A DNA stretch of 64,000 bases, taken from Granulosicoccus sp036478565. Its GTDB lineage: Bacteria; Pseudomonadota; Gammaproteobacteria; Granulosicoccales; Granulosicoccaceae. The DNA is taken from contig OZ245050.1 in assembly GCA_965224525.1 (NCBI GenBank), positions 744,001 to 808,000 on the forward strand, written 5' to 3'. Shown here in pieces: positions 8,236-17,122 of this stretch. The stretch's first letter is position 1. Every line of letters begins with the position of its first letter. The translations under genes were made by a program, and so were the position numbers. Under the pieces are notes generated by a model that was not told the origin of the DNA, did no database searches, and saw nothing but the letters and a program-made list of their open reading frames with translations.

Positions 8236-9762
8236 ATGAAGCGTCGTTATCAAAGCGGGTTGCTGGCAGTTGCGCAATTGTTTGTCCTCCTGCCACTGCA
8301 TGCCGAGGGTGAGCCTTCCATAGGCGATGTGTTTCGCTCTGAACTGGCCTGCGCATTGATAGAGCCTGCATTGGCGGATATGCCAGTAAACCCTGTTTTT
8401 CAGATGCGAGCTGGACAGTGCAGGTCGGTGGTGCCGGATGAAAGCCAGAATGCAGAGTACTTTCTGGATGTTGCCTGTAGCGAACCGCTTGCCTTTCAGA
8501 CAACAGCATTGGTTGAGCACTGTGGAGTATTGCTCGACTCGAGCGGTCTGGGCGAGTTGTCATCGGATAACGCCAACTGGACACTTCCGCCAGGGACACG
8601 TTTTGATCTGGGCGCACTCAGTCTGGACGGTATAACGCAGCCCTGGCTGCAGCAACGCCTGTATAGAACTATTTCCACGGCACGCGGTAACTGCCAGCTG
8701 GAAATGCGAGTGTACAAGTCTCATCCGAACGCCACTGGTCAGCGCTCTTTGCTGGCCTTGCACGGCGGCAGCTGGAGTGCGCGTGGATTCGGTTTTTTTG
8801 GTCTCGAGATGACCGTGCCGCATTTTGTCGAACAGGGTTTTGTTGTTTACGTACCGTTCTACCGCTTGCTGGATGACAAGGAAGGCAGCGAAGCCTGCAA
8901 CCAAGCCAGTGTTACAGAGGTCATAGAGGACGCCAATGCTGCTCTGGACTGGGTGCAGACACAGGCTGCTGTTTATGGCAGTGAGGGCTTGCCGGTGTTA
9001 TTCGGGCAATCGGCGGGTGCGCATCTGGCGGCGTCGCTGGTGCTCGACCGAGCGGATGAGGTAGCTGCCGGCGTGTTATTTTACCCACCCACAGACTTTA
9101 CTGATTTTGTGCAACGGGTACGTAATGGCCGCTACGACAACCCGGCTGGTCTGGCAATTCTGGATAACGTCATTGGTGGCAGTGCAGCGACGGCCGATTT
9201 GAATGCGAGCCCGATTCCGGAAAACAGTTTTCCGATTCGAGTGGTAGAACAGGGCTTAACACTACCTCCGCTCATGATGTTGCAAGGCATGGCAGACGGT
9301 CTTGTGGAAGCGCGGCAATCGCAGCGACTGTGCGATGCACTGGCAGGTCGCGCGTTATTGGACGCCGATCAGGATATGTCGATAATTGATATGCTGCGAG
9401 AAGTCATTGACTGCAGTGGTAGCAGTTCGCTGCATTTGATTCGGGAAGGCAGGCATGCACTGGATGTCTGCATTGGCAGCACGGTTGTGCCGACAGACCT
9501 GTGCTTTTCCGGTAGTGAAGCTAGTCGCAAAGAGGTCGCTTCGTCAATTCGTGAGGCGGTGATGTTTGCCAAGGTTCAAAGTGATCTGGATCACGGCGAC
9601 CCGGGGACTCTGGTTGATGGTGCAGGGGCTGAAAGTGTGCCAGTAATCGAGTCTCGTAATTCCGGTGGGGGTGGCTTGTCGACCTGCTGGCTTGTACTGC
9701 TCGTCATGACCACAGTTTTGCGGCAGCTACTCGCTGGTAATAGTCCCAGGGTTGTACAGTAG
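8236..9762 (+). CDS. Secreted alpha/beta hydrolase with a possible GlyGly-CTERM-like tail
   Basis: ATG 8236 opens a signal peptide (MKRRYQSGLLAVAQLFVLL, cleavage after HAEG). The catalytic domain lies at about residues 170-440: oxyanion strand LLALHGGSWSARG, the nucleophile elbow GQSAGAH, and a late histidine in EGRHALDVC, as in BD-FAE or carboxylesterase-type hydrolases. The N-terminal 150 residues are a cysteine-containing extension. The C-terminus has a glycine run (SGGGG), then a hydrophobic helix (LSTCWLVLLVMTTVL) and basic residues, the layout of a GlyGly-CTERM/rhombosortase signal. A longer frame starting at 8152 would overlap the protease gene. The substrate is not known. Confidence 0.75.
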   Translation: MKRRYQSGLLAVAQLFVLLPLHAEGEPSIGDVFRSELACALIEPALADMPVNPVFQMRAGQCRSVVPDESQNAEYFLDVACSEPLAFQTTALVEHCGVLLDSSGLGELSSDNANWTLPPGTRFDLGALSLDGITQPWLQQRLYRTISTARGNCQLEMRVYKSHPNATGQRSLLALHGGSWSARGFGFFGLEMTVPHFVEQGFVVYVPFYRLLDDKEGSEACNQASVTEVIEDANAALDWVQTQAAVYGSEGLPVLFGQSAGAHLAASLVLDRADEVAAGVLFYPPTDFTDFVQRVRNGRYDNPAGLAILDNVIGGSAATADLNASPIPENSFPIRVVEQGLTLPPLMMLQGMADGLVEARQSQRLCDALAGRALLDADQDMSIIDMLREVIDCSGSSSLHLIREGRHALDVCIGSTVVPTDLCFSGSEASRKEVASSIREAVMFAKVQSDLDHGDPGTLVDGAGAESVPVIESRNSGGGGLSTCWLVLLVMTTVLRQLLAGNSPRVVQ

Positions 9763-9812
9763 CAAACGCTGGCACAATACAGGACATCTGGCGTTTGTCG
9801 TGGAGCGAAATC

Positions 9813-11000
9813 ATGCAGGCAGGATCGAAAGTCGGTAAGCGCTATCCGTTTTCCTTTACCGGCAGCGGTCAGGAGTATTTCAGAATATGGATAGTTAACA
9901 TTTTTCTGACAATTGTTACCTTGTACATCTACTCAGCCTGGGCAAAGGTACGTACCAAGCGTTACTTCTATGGTAATACCGTTCTGGATGGTACCAGCCT
10001 TGAGTACCATGCCAAACCAAAACAGATTTTACTAAGTCGGCTTGTTGCGCTGGTTTTGCTGGTTGCAGTAACTATCGGCAGTACGGTTAATCCGGCTATT
10101 TCAGTAGTCGCTACCGTATTGTTGTTCCTGGTCGTGCCCTGGGCCATCTGGCGGTCGGTCAAATTCAATGCACGTATGACCAGCTACCGAAATGTGCGGT
10201 TTGGTTTTGATGGTGGCTTGCGACCTATTTTGCTGTATCAGCTGATTTTGCCAGTGATGCCGTTGATTGTGGTTGTGGGTGCAGCGGTTTTAGTTGAGAC
10301 AATGGATGATGGGCTTACCAATGTCGCAGCGCTGTTTACCTCCCTGGCGGTAGCGATAACTATATTGATCATTCCACTAGTTCATAAATTGCTGGCCAAC
10401 TATTATTTGCGGAATTATCGCTACGGGAAAAGCAGTTTTTCGGGTGACTTGTCACTGTGGCGTTTCTACGCCATCTATATTCAGGCGTTGTTGCTGTCCC
10501 TGTTGAGCATACTGCTGTTCAGTATCGTTGCGGGTGGTATAGCCTGGGCTATGGGCTTGATCAACGTAGGATCCCTGAAGTCTTTAGCATTTGCAGAATT
10601 CGAGGAAGGGCCCTCGGAAACAGTCATATTGTCTGTAGGCTTCGCCGTTTATATATTCTTTATTGTAGCCAGCCTGTTTGTCGCCGCGTTCTTTCGTGCC
10701 CGCATGCGAACTCATTGGTTTCAAAGCGCTTTGCTCGATCAGAGAGTCTCATTTGAGTCCACGGCTACGACGGGTTCCTTGTGGTGGATTCTTTTTACCA
10801 ATCTGCTGATAACTACATTTACGATGGGATTTGGCAAACCGTTTGCCAAGGTTCGAATGGCGCGCTACCTGGCAGATAATACTGCGGTGTATTCAAAAGA
10901 AGAGCTGAATAATTTCATCAGCGACAAGCAGGAGGACGTCAGCGCTTTTGGGGACGAACTGGGGGATGCGTTCGACATGGACATGGATGTTGGGTTCTGA
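9813..11000 (+). CDS. DUF898 (YjgN-like) multi-pass membrane protein
   Basis: About 395 residues with at least six hydrophobic segments and the DUF898 hallmarks: FSFTGSGQEYFRIWIVNIFL at the N-terminus, TLYIYSAWAKVRTKRYFYGN, and a second, repeat-like copy (NYYLRNYRYGKSSFSGD, then GFGKPFAKVRMARYLADNT). The two halves look like an internal duplication. It is an inner-membrane protein of unknown function. ATG 9813 has GGAG at 9802-9805; an upstream TTG at 9795 is less likely. The stop is five bases before the M48 protease gene, and DUF898 plus M48 is a recurrent pair, so joint function is likely. Confidence 0.88.
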   Translation: MQAGSKVGKRYPFSFTGSGQEYFRIWIVNIFLTIVTLYIYSAWAKVRTKRYFYGNTVLDGTSLEYHAKPKQILLSRLVALVLLVAVTIGSTVNPAISVVATVLLFLVVPWAIWRSVKFNARMTSYRNVRFGFDGGLRPILLYQLILPVMPLIVVVGAAVLVETMDDGLTNVAALFTSLAVAITILIIPLVHKLLANYYLRNYRYGKSSFSGDLSLWRFYAIYIQALLLSLLSILLFSIVAGGIAWAMGLINVGSLKSLAFAEFEEGPSETVILSVGFAVYIFFIVASLFVAAFFRARMRTHWFQSALLDQRVSFESTATTGSLWWILFTNLLITTFTMGFGKPFAKVRMARYLADNTAVYSKEELNNFISDKQEDVSAFGDELGDAFDMDMDVGF

Positions 11001-11005
11001 ACTGT

Positions 11006-12139
11006 ATGGATATCATCGGCTTTTGGTTTGAACCCAATAACTCTACTCGGCAAGAGGCTCAGTTACAGCTGACCTTCGGCCGTTATGCCTTGTCCATTGA
11101 TGGTGTATTGATACGCGAAGGCGAAGGGCAGGAGATCACCGTAAGCGATCGCCTGGGTAATATGCCGCGGCGTATCAGTTGGCCTGATGATGCCGTGTTT
11201 GAAACCACCGACAACAAGACTGTGGACGCCTGGCTGAAAAGCAGTGACCACAAGGACGCGGGAAGCTTGTTGCTCCACACACTTGAAGCGAGCTGGCGGT
11301 TGGCGGTTCTGGGTTCTTTGATCTCGGTGGTAATAGTGTTTGCAGGGTTTAAATGGGGTATTCCAGCTCTGGCAACACGCGTTGCAGACAGCTTGCCCGT
11401 CTCAGCGCATGAGACTATTTCCAAAGGTGCACTGGAAACCATGGATCGCTTCTTTTTCTCATCGACAGAAATCGACGGCGATCAGCAAGCGGAGATTCAG
11501 GCACGCTTTTCTGTACTAAACAAAGCTGCGCCGGAAAATGAATTTAGTCTCAAGCTGCAATTTCGTCAGATGGGTGGAATTCCCAACGCGATGGCCTTTC
11601 CTGGTGGCGACATCATCGTAACTGACGCCTTGCTGGATCTGGTCGACCATCCCGATCAGCTGGATTCAGTCTTGTTGCACGAAATAGGGCATGTTCTGGA
11701 ACGGCATAGCATGCAACACGTTGTGCAGGCATCTGCTGTTTCAGTGATTGCCGCGCTGGCGCTGGGCGATGTCAATGGCGTTGGCGATCTTGCGGCCGGT
11801 CTGCCGGTATTCCTGCTGCAAAGCAGCTACTCAAGGCGCAGTGAAGCAGAGGCCGATGAATTTGCCTTTGCGCAGATGGCAACCATGGACAAGGACCCGA
11901 TGCACTTCGCTACTATCATCCGGCGTCTATCCGAGTTTGGTGAAGCAGGCGAACACGATGATGATACCGAAGAGGAATCAGACGAACCGAATGAATCGAC
12001 GAAACCTGATGACATTGATGCCAATATGGATAAGCGTGAAAAAGAGGATAAGTCCGCGTATTTCTCAACGCATCCTGGTTCAGAGCAACGCGCGCAACGG
12101 GCTATGGAAGTTTCCCGTGAGATGGGATTTCCGCGTTAG
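11006..12139 (+). CDS. Membrane-anchored M48-family metallopeptidase, partner of the DUF898 protein
   Basis: The 377-residue protein has an N-terminal cytoplasmic domain (about residues 1-95), a single transmembrane helix (VLGSLISVVIVFAGF, about 98-115), and an M48 peptidase domain with zinc motif HEIGH at 225-229 and the downstream SEAEADEFAF helix carrying the third ligand. A strongly acidic insert follows (EHDDDTEEESDEPNE) before a final STHPGSEQRA segment, typical of M48C peptidases. It follows the DUF898 gene by five bases, so the pair is one operon. The acidic loop could bind divalent metal or be disordered; this is inference. Confidence 0.88.
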   Translation: MDIIGFWFEPNNSTRQEAQLQLTFGRYALSIDGVLIREGEGQEITVSDRLGNMPRRISWPDDAVFETTDNKTVDAWLKSSDHKDAGSLLLHTLEASWRLAVLGSLISVVIVFAGFKWGIPALATRVADSLPVSAHETISKGALETMDRFFFSSTEIDGDQQAEIQARFSVLNKAAPENEFSLKLQFRQMGGIPNAMAFPGGDIIVTDALLDLVDHPDQLDSVLLHEIGHVLERHSMQHVVQASAVSVIAALALGDVNGVGDLAAGLPVFLLQSSYSRRSEAEADEFAFAQMATMDKDPMHFATIIRRLSEFGEAGEHDDDTEEESDEPNESTKPDDIDANMDKREKEDKSAYFSTHPGSEQRAQRAMEVSREMGFPR

Positions 12140-12203
12140 GTTTCTGTGCGGCTGGCCGGGTGCCAGTCAGCCTACTCAACCCACTTCAGCTGATAGTATA
12201 AAG

Positions 12204-12521
12204 CTAAACAACACTCCCGAATGAGACATCAATAGTGCCTGCGGGCACATCAATTCCGGCGATTGAACAGCCTTGCGCAATAGGCCCGCCCGGAAACAGC
12301 TTATACAAACCCTTGAGTCCGCCGTGATGGTGACAAAACTCATCCAGTGCATCATTCAGCTCACGCCTGTTGGGTTGTTCATTTCTGCTGAAGTATTCCT
12401 GTAAACAGATCACGACGTCCCAATGGTCGGGTCCCATTGTAATGCCAAGTTCTTTGGCTTTTTCATCTGCAAGGGTTGTTGTCCATTCTTCAGAGGCATT
12501 GGGGAAATCTACAACGGCCAT
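12204..12521 (-). CDS. TusE/DsrC-family protein lacking the terminal sulfur-carrier cysteine
   Basis: The 105-residue protein aligns with TusE/DsrC: GPDHWDVVICLQEYF, RELNDAL and the conserved LYKLFPGGPIAQGCSIAG block. In DsrC, CysB of that block is followed 11 residues later by CysA in a T-G-C-V end. Here Cys85 occupies the CysB position and residue 96, the CysA position, is threonine; the chain then runs on for nine more residues. TusE needs CysA to carry persulfide for tRNA 2-thiolation, so this protein should not be a normal TusE. A strong AGGAG lies about eight bases upstream of the ATG. It may be regulatory or a divergent sulfur-binding protein. Confidence 0.8.
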   Translation of the reverse strand: MAVVDFPNASEEWTTTLADEKAKELGITMGPDHWDVVICLQEYFSRNEQPNRRELNDALDEFCHHHGGLKGLYKLFPGGPIAQGCSIAGIDVPAGTIDVSFGSVV

Positions 12522-12697
12522 TTCAATCTCCTTTGTGAACTACAGGTATGAGCTACATAGTTTTTTATACTGTGCGTGCTACAGAGTCGTATCCTTTGGT
12601 GGAATGTGTCTGTCTAAAGGTGGCTGACAGTACAAATATAAATGCCCGAGGCAAATAATTCAAATTTCCAGTGTATTACGCGCTTCAGCAGTGTTAA

Positions 12698-13321
12698 TCA
12701 GGGTATGCGCCCGTTACAACTTGCCTCAGTTAGCTGTTGCAGCGAGCTGACAGCCATATCGGTCAGTTCTGGCCAGGCGTGGTTACCGTCAACCGCCAAA
12801 TGCACGGTAGTGACACCGGCGCGCCGACCGGCTTCCAGATCAAATTTGTAATCACCAACCATCACAGCCGTTGAAGGGCGGGCAGACCACCGGGACAGCA
12901 ATAATTTGACACCGGCCGGGTCGGGTTTGGCGCTACAGCAATCACGGCTGATAATGGTGTCTGCGACGAAAAACTCAGCAAGGCCGCAGGCATCAAGTGT
13001 CGCCTCGGCAATGCGTTTGCCGTTTCTTGTCACGATCCCGATACTGGCCTGTTTGTCCTTTAGTGCGCTCAGAAGTTCAAGTGCGCCGGGTTGCGCGGTC
13101 GCGTTGTAAGCCAGTCGCATTTCCATCACATTCAATTCTGCGTGTTTCTCAACTGCCTGTTTATCGGGTAGACGGGCTATTGCTTCGAGGATAGGTACGT
13201 CAGCGGGTAAGTTGAGCGAGTAACGTATGGCATCGAAATCATGCATGGCACAGGTCAGCGTGCCATCCATATCAAACAACCAGTGCGTTTTAGCAGAAAG
13301 CTCGTGCGCATTCGAGTTCAT
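12698..13321 (-). CDS. HAD-superfamily hydrolase, phosphoglycolate-phosphatase-like
   Basis: The 207-residue protein has the HAD motifs in order: FDMDGTLT near residue 17 with the nucleophile Asp, IVTRNGKR near residue 95 (motif II Thr), Lys in SAKPDPAGVKLLL near 133 (motif III), and MVGDYKFDLEAGRRAG near 155 (motif IV acids). A helical cap sits between motifs I and II, as in Gph/PgmB-type phosphatases. The substrate is probably a small phosphorylated metabolite. It follows the enoyl-CoA hydratase gene by about 86 bases on the same strand and may be the last gene of that transcript. Confidence 0.85.
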   Translation of the reverse strand: MNSNAHELSAKTHWLFDMDGTLTCAMHDFDAIRYSLNLPADVPILEAIARLPDKQAVEKHAELNVMEMRLAYNATAQPGALELLSALKDKQASIGIVTRNGKRIAEATLDACGLAEFFVADTIISRDCCSAKPDPAGVKLLLSRWSARPSTAVMVGDYKFDLEAGRRAGVTTVHLAVDGNHAWPELTDMAVSSLQQLTEASCNGRIP

Positions 13322-13407
13322 GAATGACTACATGTATCCAGCAGACAATGCGCAAGTCGCTCTGAATACTCGCGTATATTAGGCGGATGAAGCACGTACC
13401 GGTTTTG

Positions 13408-14187
13408 CTAGCTCGATTGCCAGGACGGTTTGCGTTTTTCAAGAAACGCCTGCAAGCCCTCTTGCCCTTCATCACTGGCGCGCACTTCTGCCAGGCGTTG
13501 ACCGAGTTCTTCACGCATTGAATCGGTAATGGGTTGTGCAGCAATGTCGGCAATCAATCGTTTGCAGGATTTCTGAGCTACCGAACCGCTGGCGAGCAGG
13601 CGATCCAGTATGTCTTTAATACGATTGTTCAGGTTGTCAGAAGAGCAAACGTCGTGCACCAGGCCGAGTCGATACGCGCACAATGCGTCAAAGCGTTCGC
13701 CGGTCAGGAAATATCGCCGCGCGGCGCGAGCGCCAATTGCACTCAAGGCGTAGGGGCTGATGGTGGCCGGAATGATGCCGAGTCGAACCTCGGAAAATGC
13801 AAATATTGCATCTTCACTGGCGACCACGATGTCGCAGCAACAAACCAGTCCCGCGCCCCCGCCGAGCGCCGCCCCCTGAACCCGCGCGATAACCGGTGCG
13901 GGAAAGCGATTAAGTGTATCCAGCAGGTTTGACAGGGCCATCGCATCGGCCTGGTTTTGTTCAGCGGTCAAGTTGACCGAATCGCGCATCCATTGAATAT
14001 CCCCACCAGCGCAAAAACTATCACCTTCAGCCGCTATGATCAGGACTCGTGTAGAACCTTCAACACTGTCAAGGCTGGCCTTGAATTCGTCAATGAATTT
14101 GCGATTAAGTGCATTGTGCCGTTCAGGACGGCTTAGCGTCAGTGTGGTTACGCCTTTTAAGTCAGTACTGGAGTGGATGCTGGACAT
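13408..14187 (-). CDS. Enoyl-CoA hydratase/isomerase family protein
   Basis: The 259-residue crotonase-fold protein has the oxyanion-hole loops FCAGGDIQWM (near 58-67) and ARVQGAALGGGAGLVCCCD (near 103-121), followed by FAFSEVRLGIIPATISPY with the catalytic-region glutamate. It hydrates or isomerises an enoyl-CoA. Its position with an acyl-CoA dehydrogenase and a thiolase, next to a LiuR-like regulator and IcmF, suggests a role in branched-chain or short-chain acyl-CoA breakdown; it could be a methylglutaconyl-CoA hydratase-like enzyme, but sequence alone does not decide. The small membrane-protein gene upstream ends seven bases from its start. Confidence 0.88.
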   Translation of the reverse strand: MSSIHSSTDLKGVTTLTLSRPERHNALNRKFIDEFKASLDSVEGSTRVLIIAAEGDSFCAGGDIQWMRDSVNLTAEQNQADAMALSNLLDTLNRFPAPVIARVQGAALGGGAGLVCCCDIVVASEDAIFAFSEVRLGIIPATISPYALSAIGARAARRYFLTGERFDALCAYRLGLVHDVCSSDNLNNRIKDILDRLLASGSVAQKSCKRLIADIAAQPITDSMREELGQRLAEVRASDEGQEGLQAFLEKRKPSWQSS

Positions 14188-14193
14188 TGAATT

Positions 14194-14529
14194 TCAGATT
14201 ATTCGTCGAATAGGGTTTCTTGAGACAAGGTGCCAAAGGCTTGTGCCGATACGGTAGACAAGATACCCCGCCACAGCAATTATTGGCCATATATTTTCGG
14301 AGGAAAGCCACCACCAGAACGCCATTGCCCAGGCTGCCAGTCCGGTCCAGAAAGTGACCAGCTGCCAGCGTAGCTGAGAATGATAGATCGTGCCTTTGCT
14401 GTCCTCGATTTTCATATGTGTGACCAGCATACCCATGACTGCAGTGATACCGAACAGCGGATGCAGAATTTGCAGTAAAACACCGAGAATTGTTAATTGT
14501 CGGGCGCGATTGTCATTTGTATCGAGCAA
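14194..14529 (-). CDS. Small membrane protein of unknown function (111 residues)
   Basis: The product has three hydrophobic segments (about residues 12-33, 52-73 and 80-100) with a polar loop MKIEDSKGTIYHSQLRWQ between the first two, a pattern like DUF4870-type membrane proteins. I do not assign a function. The start is a TTG (14527-14529) with GGGAAG just upstream, since no ATG occurs at a suitable place. It lies between the acyl-CoA dehydrogenase and enoyl-CoA hydratase genes on the same strand. Confidence 0.6.
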   Translation of the reverse strand: MLDTNDNRARQLTILGVLLQILHPLFGITAVMGMLVTHMKIEDSKGTIYHSQLRWQLVTFWTGLAAWAMAFWWWLSSENIWPIIAVAGYLVYRIGTSLWHLVSRNPIRRII

Positions 14530-14622
14530 AATACTTCCCGAGGAGCCTAAAGGGGCGAATGGTTAATATACTATTTAAGTTGGGCCATGACCGGAGGATT
14601 TAAAGGCTAAATCGGCAGTACA

Positions 14623-15759
14623 TCACGATTCACGCGAAACTAGTGCACGACTAATGACCAGGCGTTGTATCTCTGATGTACCTTCGTAAAGCTGGCATAC
14701 ACGCACATCGCGGGCAATGCGTTCCACCGGATAATCTTTCAGGTAGCCATAACCGCCATGAATCTGAATAGCATCGGAACAGACAGCTTCTGCCATTTCA
14801 CTGGCAAACAGCTTGGCCATGGAGGCTTCCACCAGGCAGGGTTGGTCGTGGTCCCTGAGGTTTGCAGCCCGCCAGACCAATAGCCTGGCGGCATCGATAC
14901 GCGTGGCCATATCAGCCAGTTTGAAGGCGATGCTCTGATGTTCAAAGATGGTTTTTCCAAAGCTGCTTCGTGTATGTGCGTAGTCGAGTGCGTGCTGGTA
15001 CGCCGCTCTGGCCATGCCCACCGCTTGCGCAGCAATGCCAATTCGGCCGCCTTCCAGGTTGGCCAGTGCGATGCCATAACCCTGGCCTTCGTCACCCAGG
15101 CGATCAGCGAGTGGCACCTTGCAATCGTTAAAAGCAATCTGGCAGGTGTCGGATGCACGTTGGCCCAGCTTGTCTTCGACACGAATCACTTCATAGCCCG
15201 GATTGTCGGTATGTACCACGAAGGCGCTAATGCCACGTTTACTTTTACTGGTACGGGCAAATACGATAGCAATGCGGGCGTGTTTGCCACTGGTGATGAA
15301 CTGTTTGATGCCGTTTAACACATAACTGTCGCCTGTTTTTTCTGCCCGTGTCATCAAGGCAGACGCATCCGAACCGGCATTCGGCTCGGTCAAACAAAAA
15401 GCGGCCAGTCGTTCACCACTGGCCATTGACGGCAGCCATTGATTTTTTTGAGTATGCGTACCAAAGTTGAGTATGGGCATGCAGCCGACCGAGTTATGCA
15501 CGCTCATAATAGTTGAGCAGGCGCCATCACCAGCGGCGATTTCTTCCAGCGCCAGTGCGTAGGCCACATGATCGGTGGCGGCACCGCCATAGGCTTCCGG
15601 CACCAGCATACCCAGAAAACCCAGTTCGCCCATTTGTGCGATGGCATCGGTTGGGAAGCTGGCATTGGCATCGTTTTCTGCGGCCTGCGGTGCCAGCACA
15701 TCGCGCGCGAACTCACGTGCGGTATCGCGAATCAGTTGCTGTTCTTCTGTGAGCTGCAA
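14623..15759 (-). CDS. Acyl-CoA dehydrogenase
   Basis: The 378-residue flavoprotein shows the full ACAD plan: N-terminal helices (EEQQLIRDTAREFARDVL), the beta-domain signature AAFCLTEPNAGSDASALMT, and the C-terminal helical domain ending QLYEGTSEIQRLVISRAL, where the glutamate of YEGTSE is the usual catalytic base of short-chain enzymes. It oxidises an acyl-CoA to the enoyl-CoA and passes electrons to ETF. The start is a TTG with a good GGGAG seven bases upstream. It is 19 bases from the thiolase gene and belongs to the same minus-strand transcript. Confidence 0.92.
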   Translation of the reverse strand: MQLTEEQQLIRDTAREFARDVLAPQAAENDANASFPTDAIAQMGELGFLGMLVPEAYGGAATDHVAYALALEEIAAGDGACSTIMSVHNSVGCMPILNFGTHTQKNQWLPSMASGERLAAFCLTEPNAGSDASALMTRAEKTGDSYVLNGIKQFITSGKHARIAIVFARTSKSKRGISAFVVHTDNPGYEVIRVEDKLGQRASDTCQIAFNDCKVPLADRLGDEGQGYGIALANLEGGRIGIAAQAVGMARAAYQHALDYAHTRSSFGKTIFEHQSIAFKLADMATRIDAARLLVWRAANLRDHDQPCLVEASMAKLFASEMAEAVCSDAIQIHGGYGYLKDYPVERIARDVRVCQLYEGTSEIQRLVISRALVSRES

Positions 15760-15778
15760 AGGGGCTCCCTCTGTTTTG

Positions 15779-16975
15779 CTAGCGAATTCGTTCTATCGCA
15801 ACGGCAGTCGCCTCACCACCACCGATACACAACGAAGCAACACCCACATCGAGATCGTGACGGTTCAATGCATTCATCAGCGTGACGAGGATACGCGCGC
15901 CTGAGGCGCCAACCGGATGGCCCAGCGCGCAGGCGCCGCCGTAGACGTTGACCTTGTCGTGTGGCAAGTCCAACTCTTTCATGGCAGCCATGGTGACCAC
16001 GGCAAAAGCTTCATTGACTTCAAATAAATCAATGTCCGATGCTTTTCGGCCGAGCTTTTCAAACAATTTTTGCATTGCTTGCACAGGCGCGGTGGTGAAC
16101 CACGCGGGTTCTTGCGCGTGACTGCTGTGCGCAAGTATACGAGCCAGTGGTGTCAGCCCGCGACGTTCCGCTTCGCTTTGTCGCATCAGCACCAGAGCTG
16201 CAGCGCCATCGGATATCGAACTTGCGTTGGCGGCGGTCACAGTGCCATCTTTGCTGAATACAGGACGCAGCGTTTTGATGCGGTCGAAGTCTGCCTTGGG
16301 CGGTTGTTCATCGTGTTCAATGACCTGCTCACCCTTACGGGTCTTGATGTTTACCGGAACAATCTCGCTGGCAAACGTACCGTCCTTGATGGCGACCTGT
16401 GCGCGCTTCAGGGAGGTGATGGCAAAGTCGTCCTGCGCCTCGCGTGTAAATTGATAGTGCGTTGCCGTGTTTTCTGCAAAATGACCCATCAACTTGCCTG
16501 TCTCATAGGCATCTTCCAGTCCGTCGAGAAACATATGATCCTTGACTTCTGCATGACCCATGCGTAGCCCCTGCCGGGCTTTTGGTAACAGGTATGGCGC
16601 GTTGCTCATACTCTCCAGTCCACCGGCAACCATGCAATTGTCACTACCTGCCAATAGCTGATCATGTGCAAACATGACCGCTTTCATACCCGAGCCACAC
16701 ATTTTGTTGATGGTGGTACTGCCTGCGGCATCCGGTATGCCCGCGCCCAGTGATGCCTGCCGGGCCGGGGCCTGGCCGAGGCCGGCGGGTAACACGCAAC
16801 CCATGATGACATCGTCGATGTCATGGCTGTTTAGGCCTGCGTGTTCAACTGCGGCGCGGATACTGGCAGAACCCAGTGCCGGTGCAGTAACGGCTGAAAG
16901 ATCGCCCTGGAAACTGCCCATGGGCGTACGGGCAGCGCCAACGATAACGATAGGGTCGGTAGGGGTAGTGTTCAT
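15779..16975 (-). CDS. Acetyl-CoA acetyltransferase (thiolase)
   Basis: The 398-residue protein has the thiolase hallmarks: acyl-accepting Cys93 in NKMCGSGMKAV, the NEAFAVVTM loop, the histidine in GHPVGASGAR, and the second catalytic cysteine in SLCIGGGEATA. It is the length of biosynthetic/acetoacetyl-CoA thiolases and interconverts two acetyl-CoA with acetoacetyl-CoA. It is the first gene of the minus-strand acyl-CoA block, and its start lies 147 bases from the 3' end of the merR gene. With the neighbouring dehydrogenase and hydratase it could finish oxidation of butyryl-CoA made by IcmF; a 3-hydroxyacyl-CoA dehydrogenase is not in the window. Confidence 0.92.
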   Translation of the reverse strand: MNTTPTDPIVIVGAARTPMGSFQGDLSAVTAPALGSASIRAAVEHAGLNSHDIDDVIMGCVLPAGLGQAPARQASLGAGIPDAAGSTTINKMCGSGMKAVMFAHDQLLAGSDNCMVAGGLESMSNAPYLLPKARQGLRMGHAEVKDHMFLDGLEDAYETGKLMGHFAENTATHYQFTREAQDDFAITSLKRAQVAIKDGTFASEIVPVNIKTRKGEQVIEHDEQPPKADFDRIKTLRPVFSKDGTVTAANASSISDGAAALVLMRQSEAERRGLTPLARILAHSSHAQEPAWFTTAPVQAMQKLFEKLGRKASDIDLFEVNEAFAVVTMAAMKELDLPHDKVNVYGGACALGHPVGASGARILVTLMNALNRHDLDVGVASLCIGGGEATAVAIERIR

Positions 16976-17122
16976 AGTCTCTGGTGTCTGCTGTCGGTGA
17001 TCCGTGTATAGAATACTGAAGCGTAGTGACCGGTAGAATTTGTCAGTCCGGACAAGATCTTAATTGTCGGAAGCATTGTAAATGTCCGGAACATTCTGCC
17101 GAGTATTCTGCATTGTGCGTTG

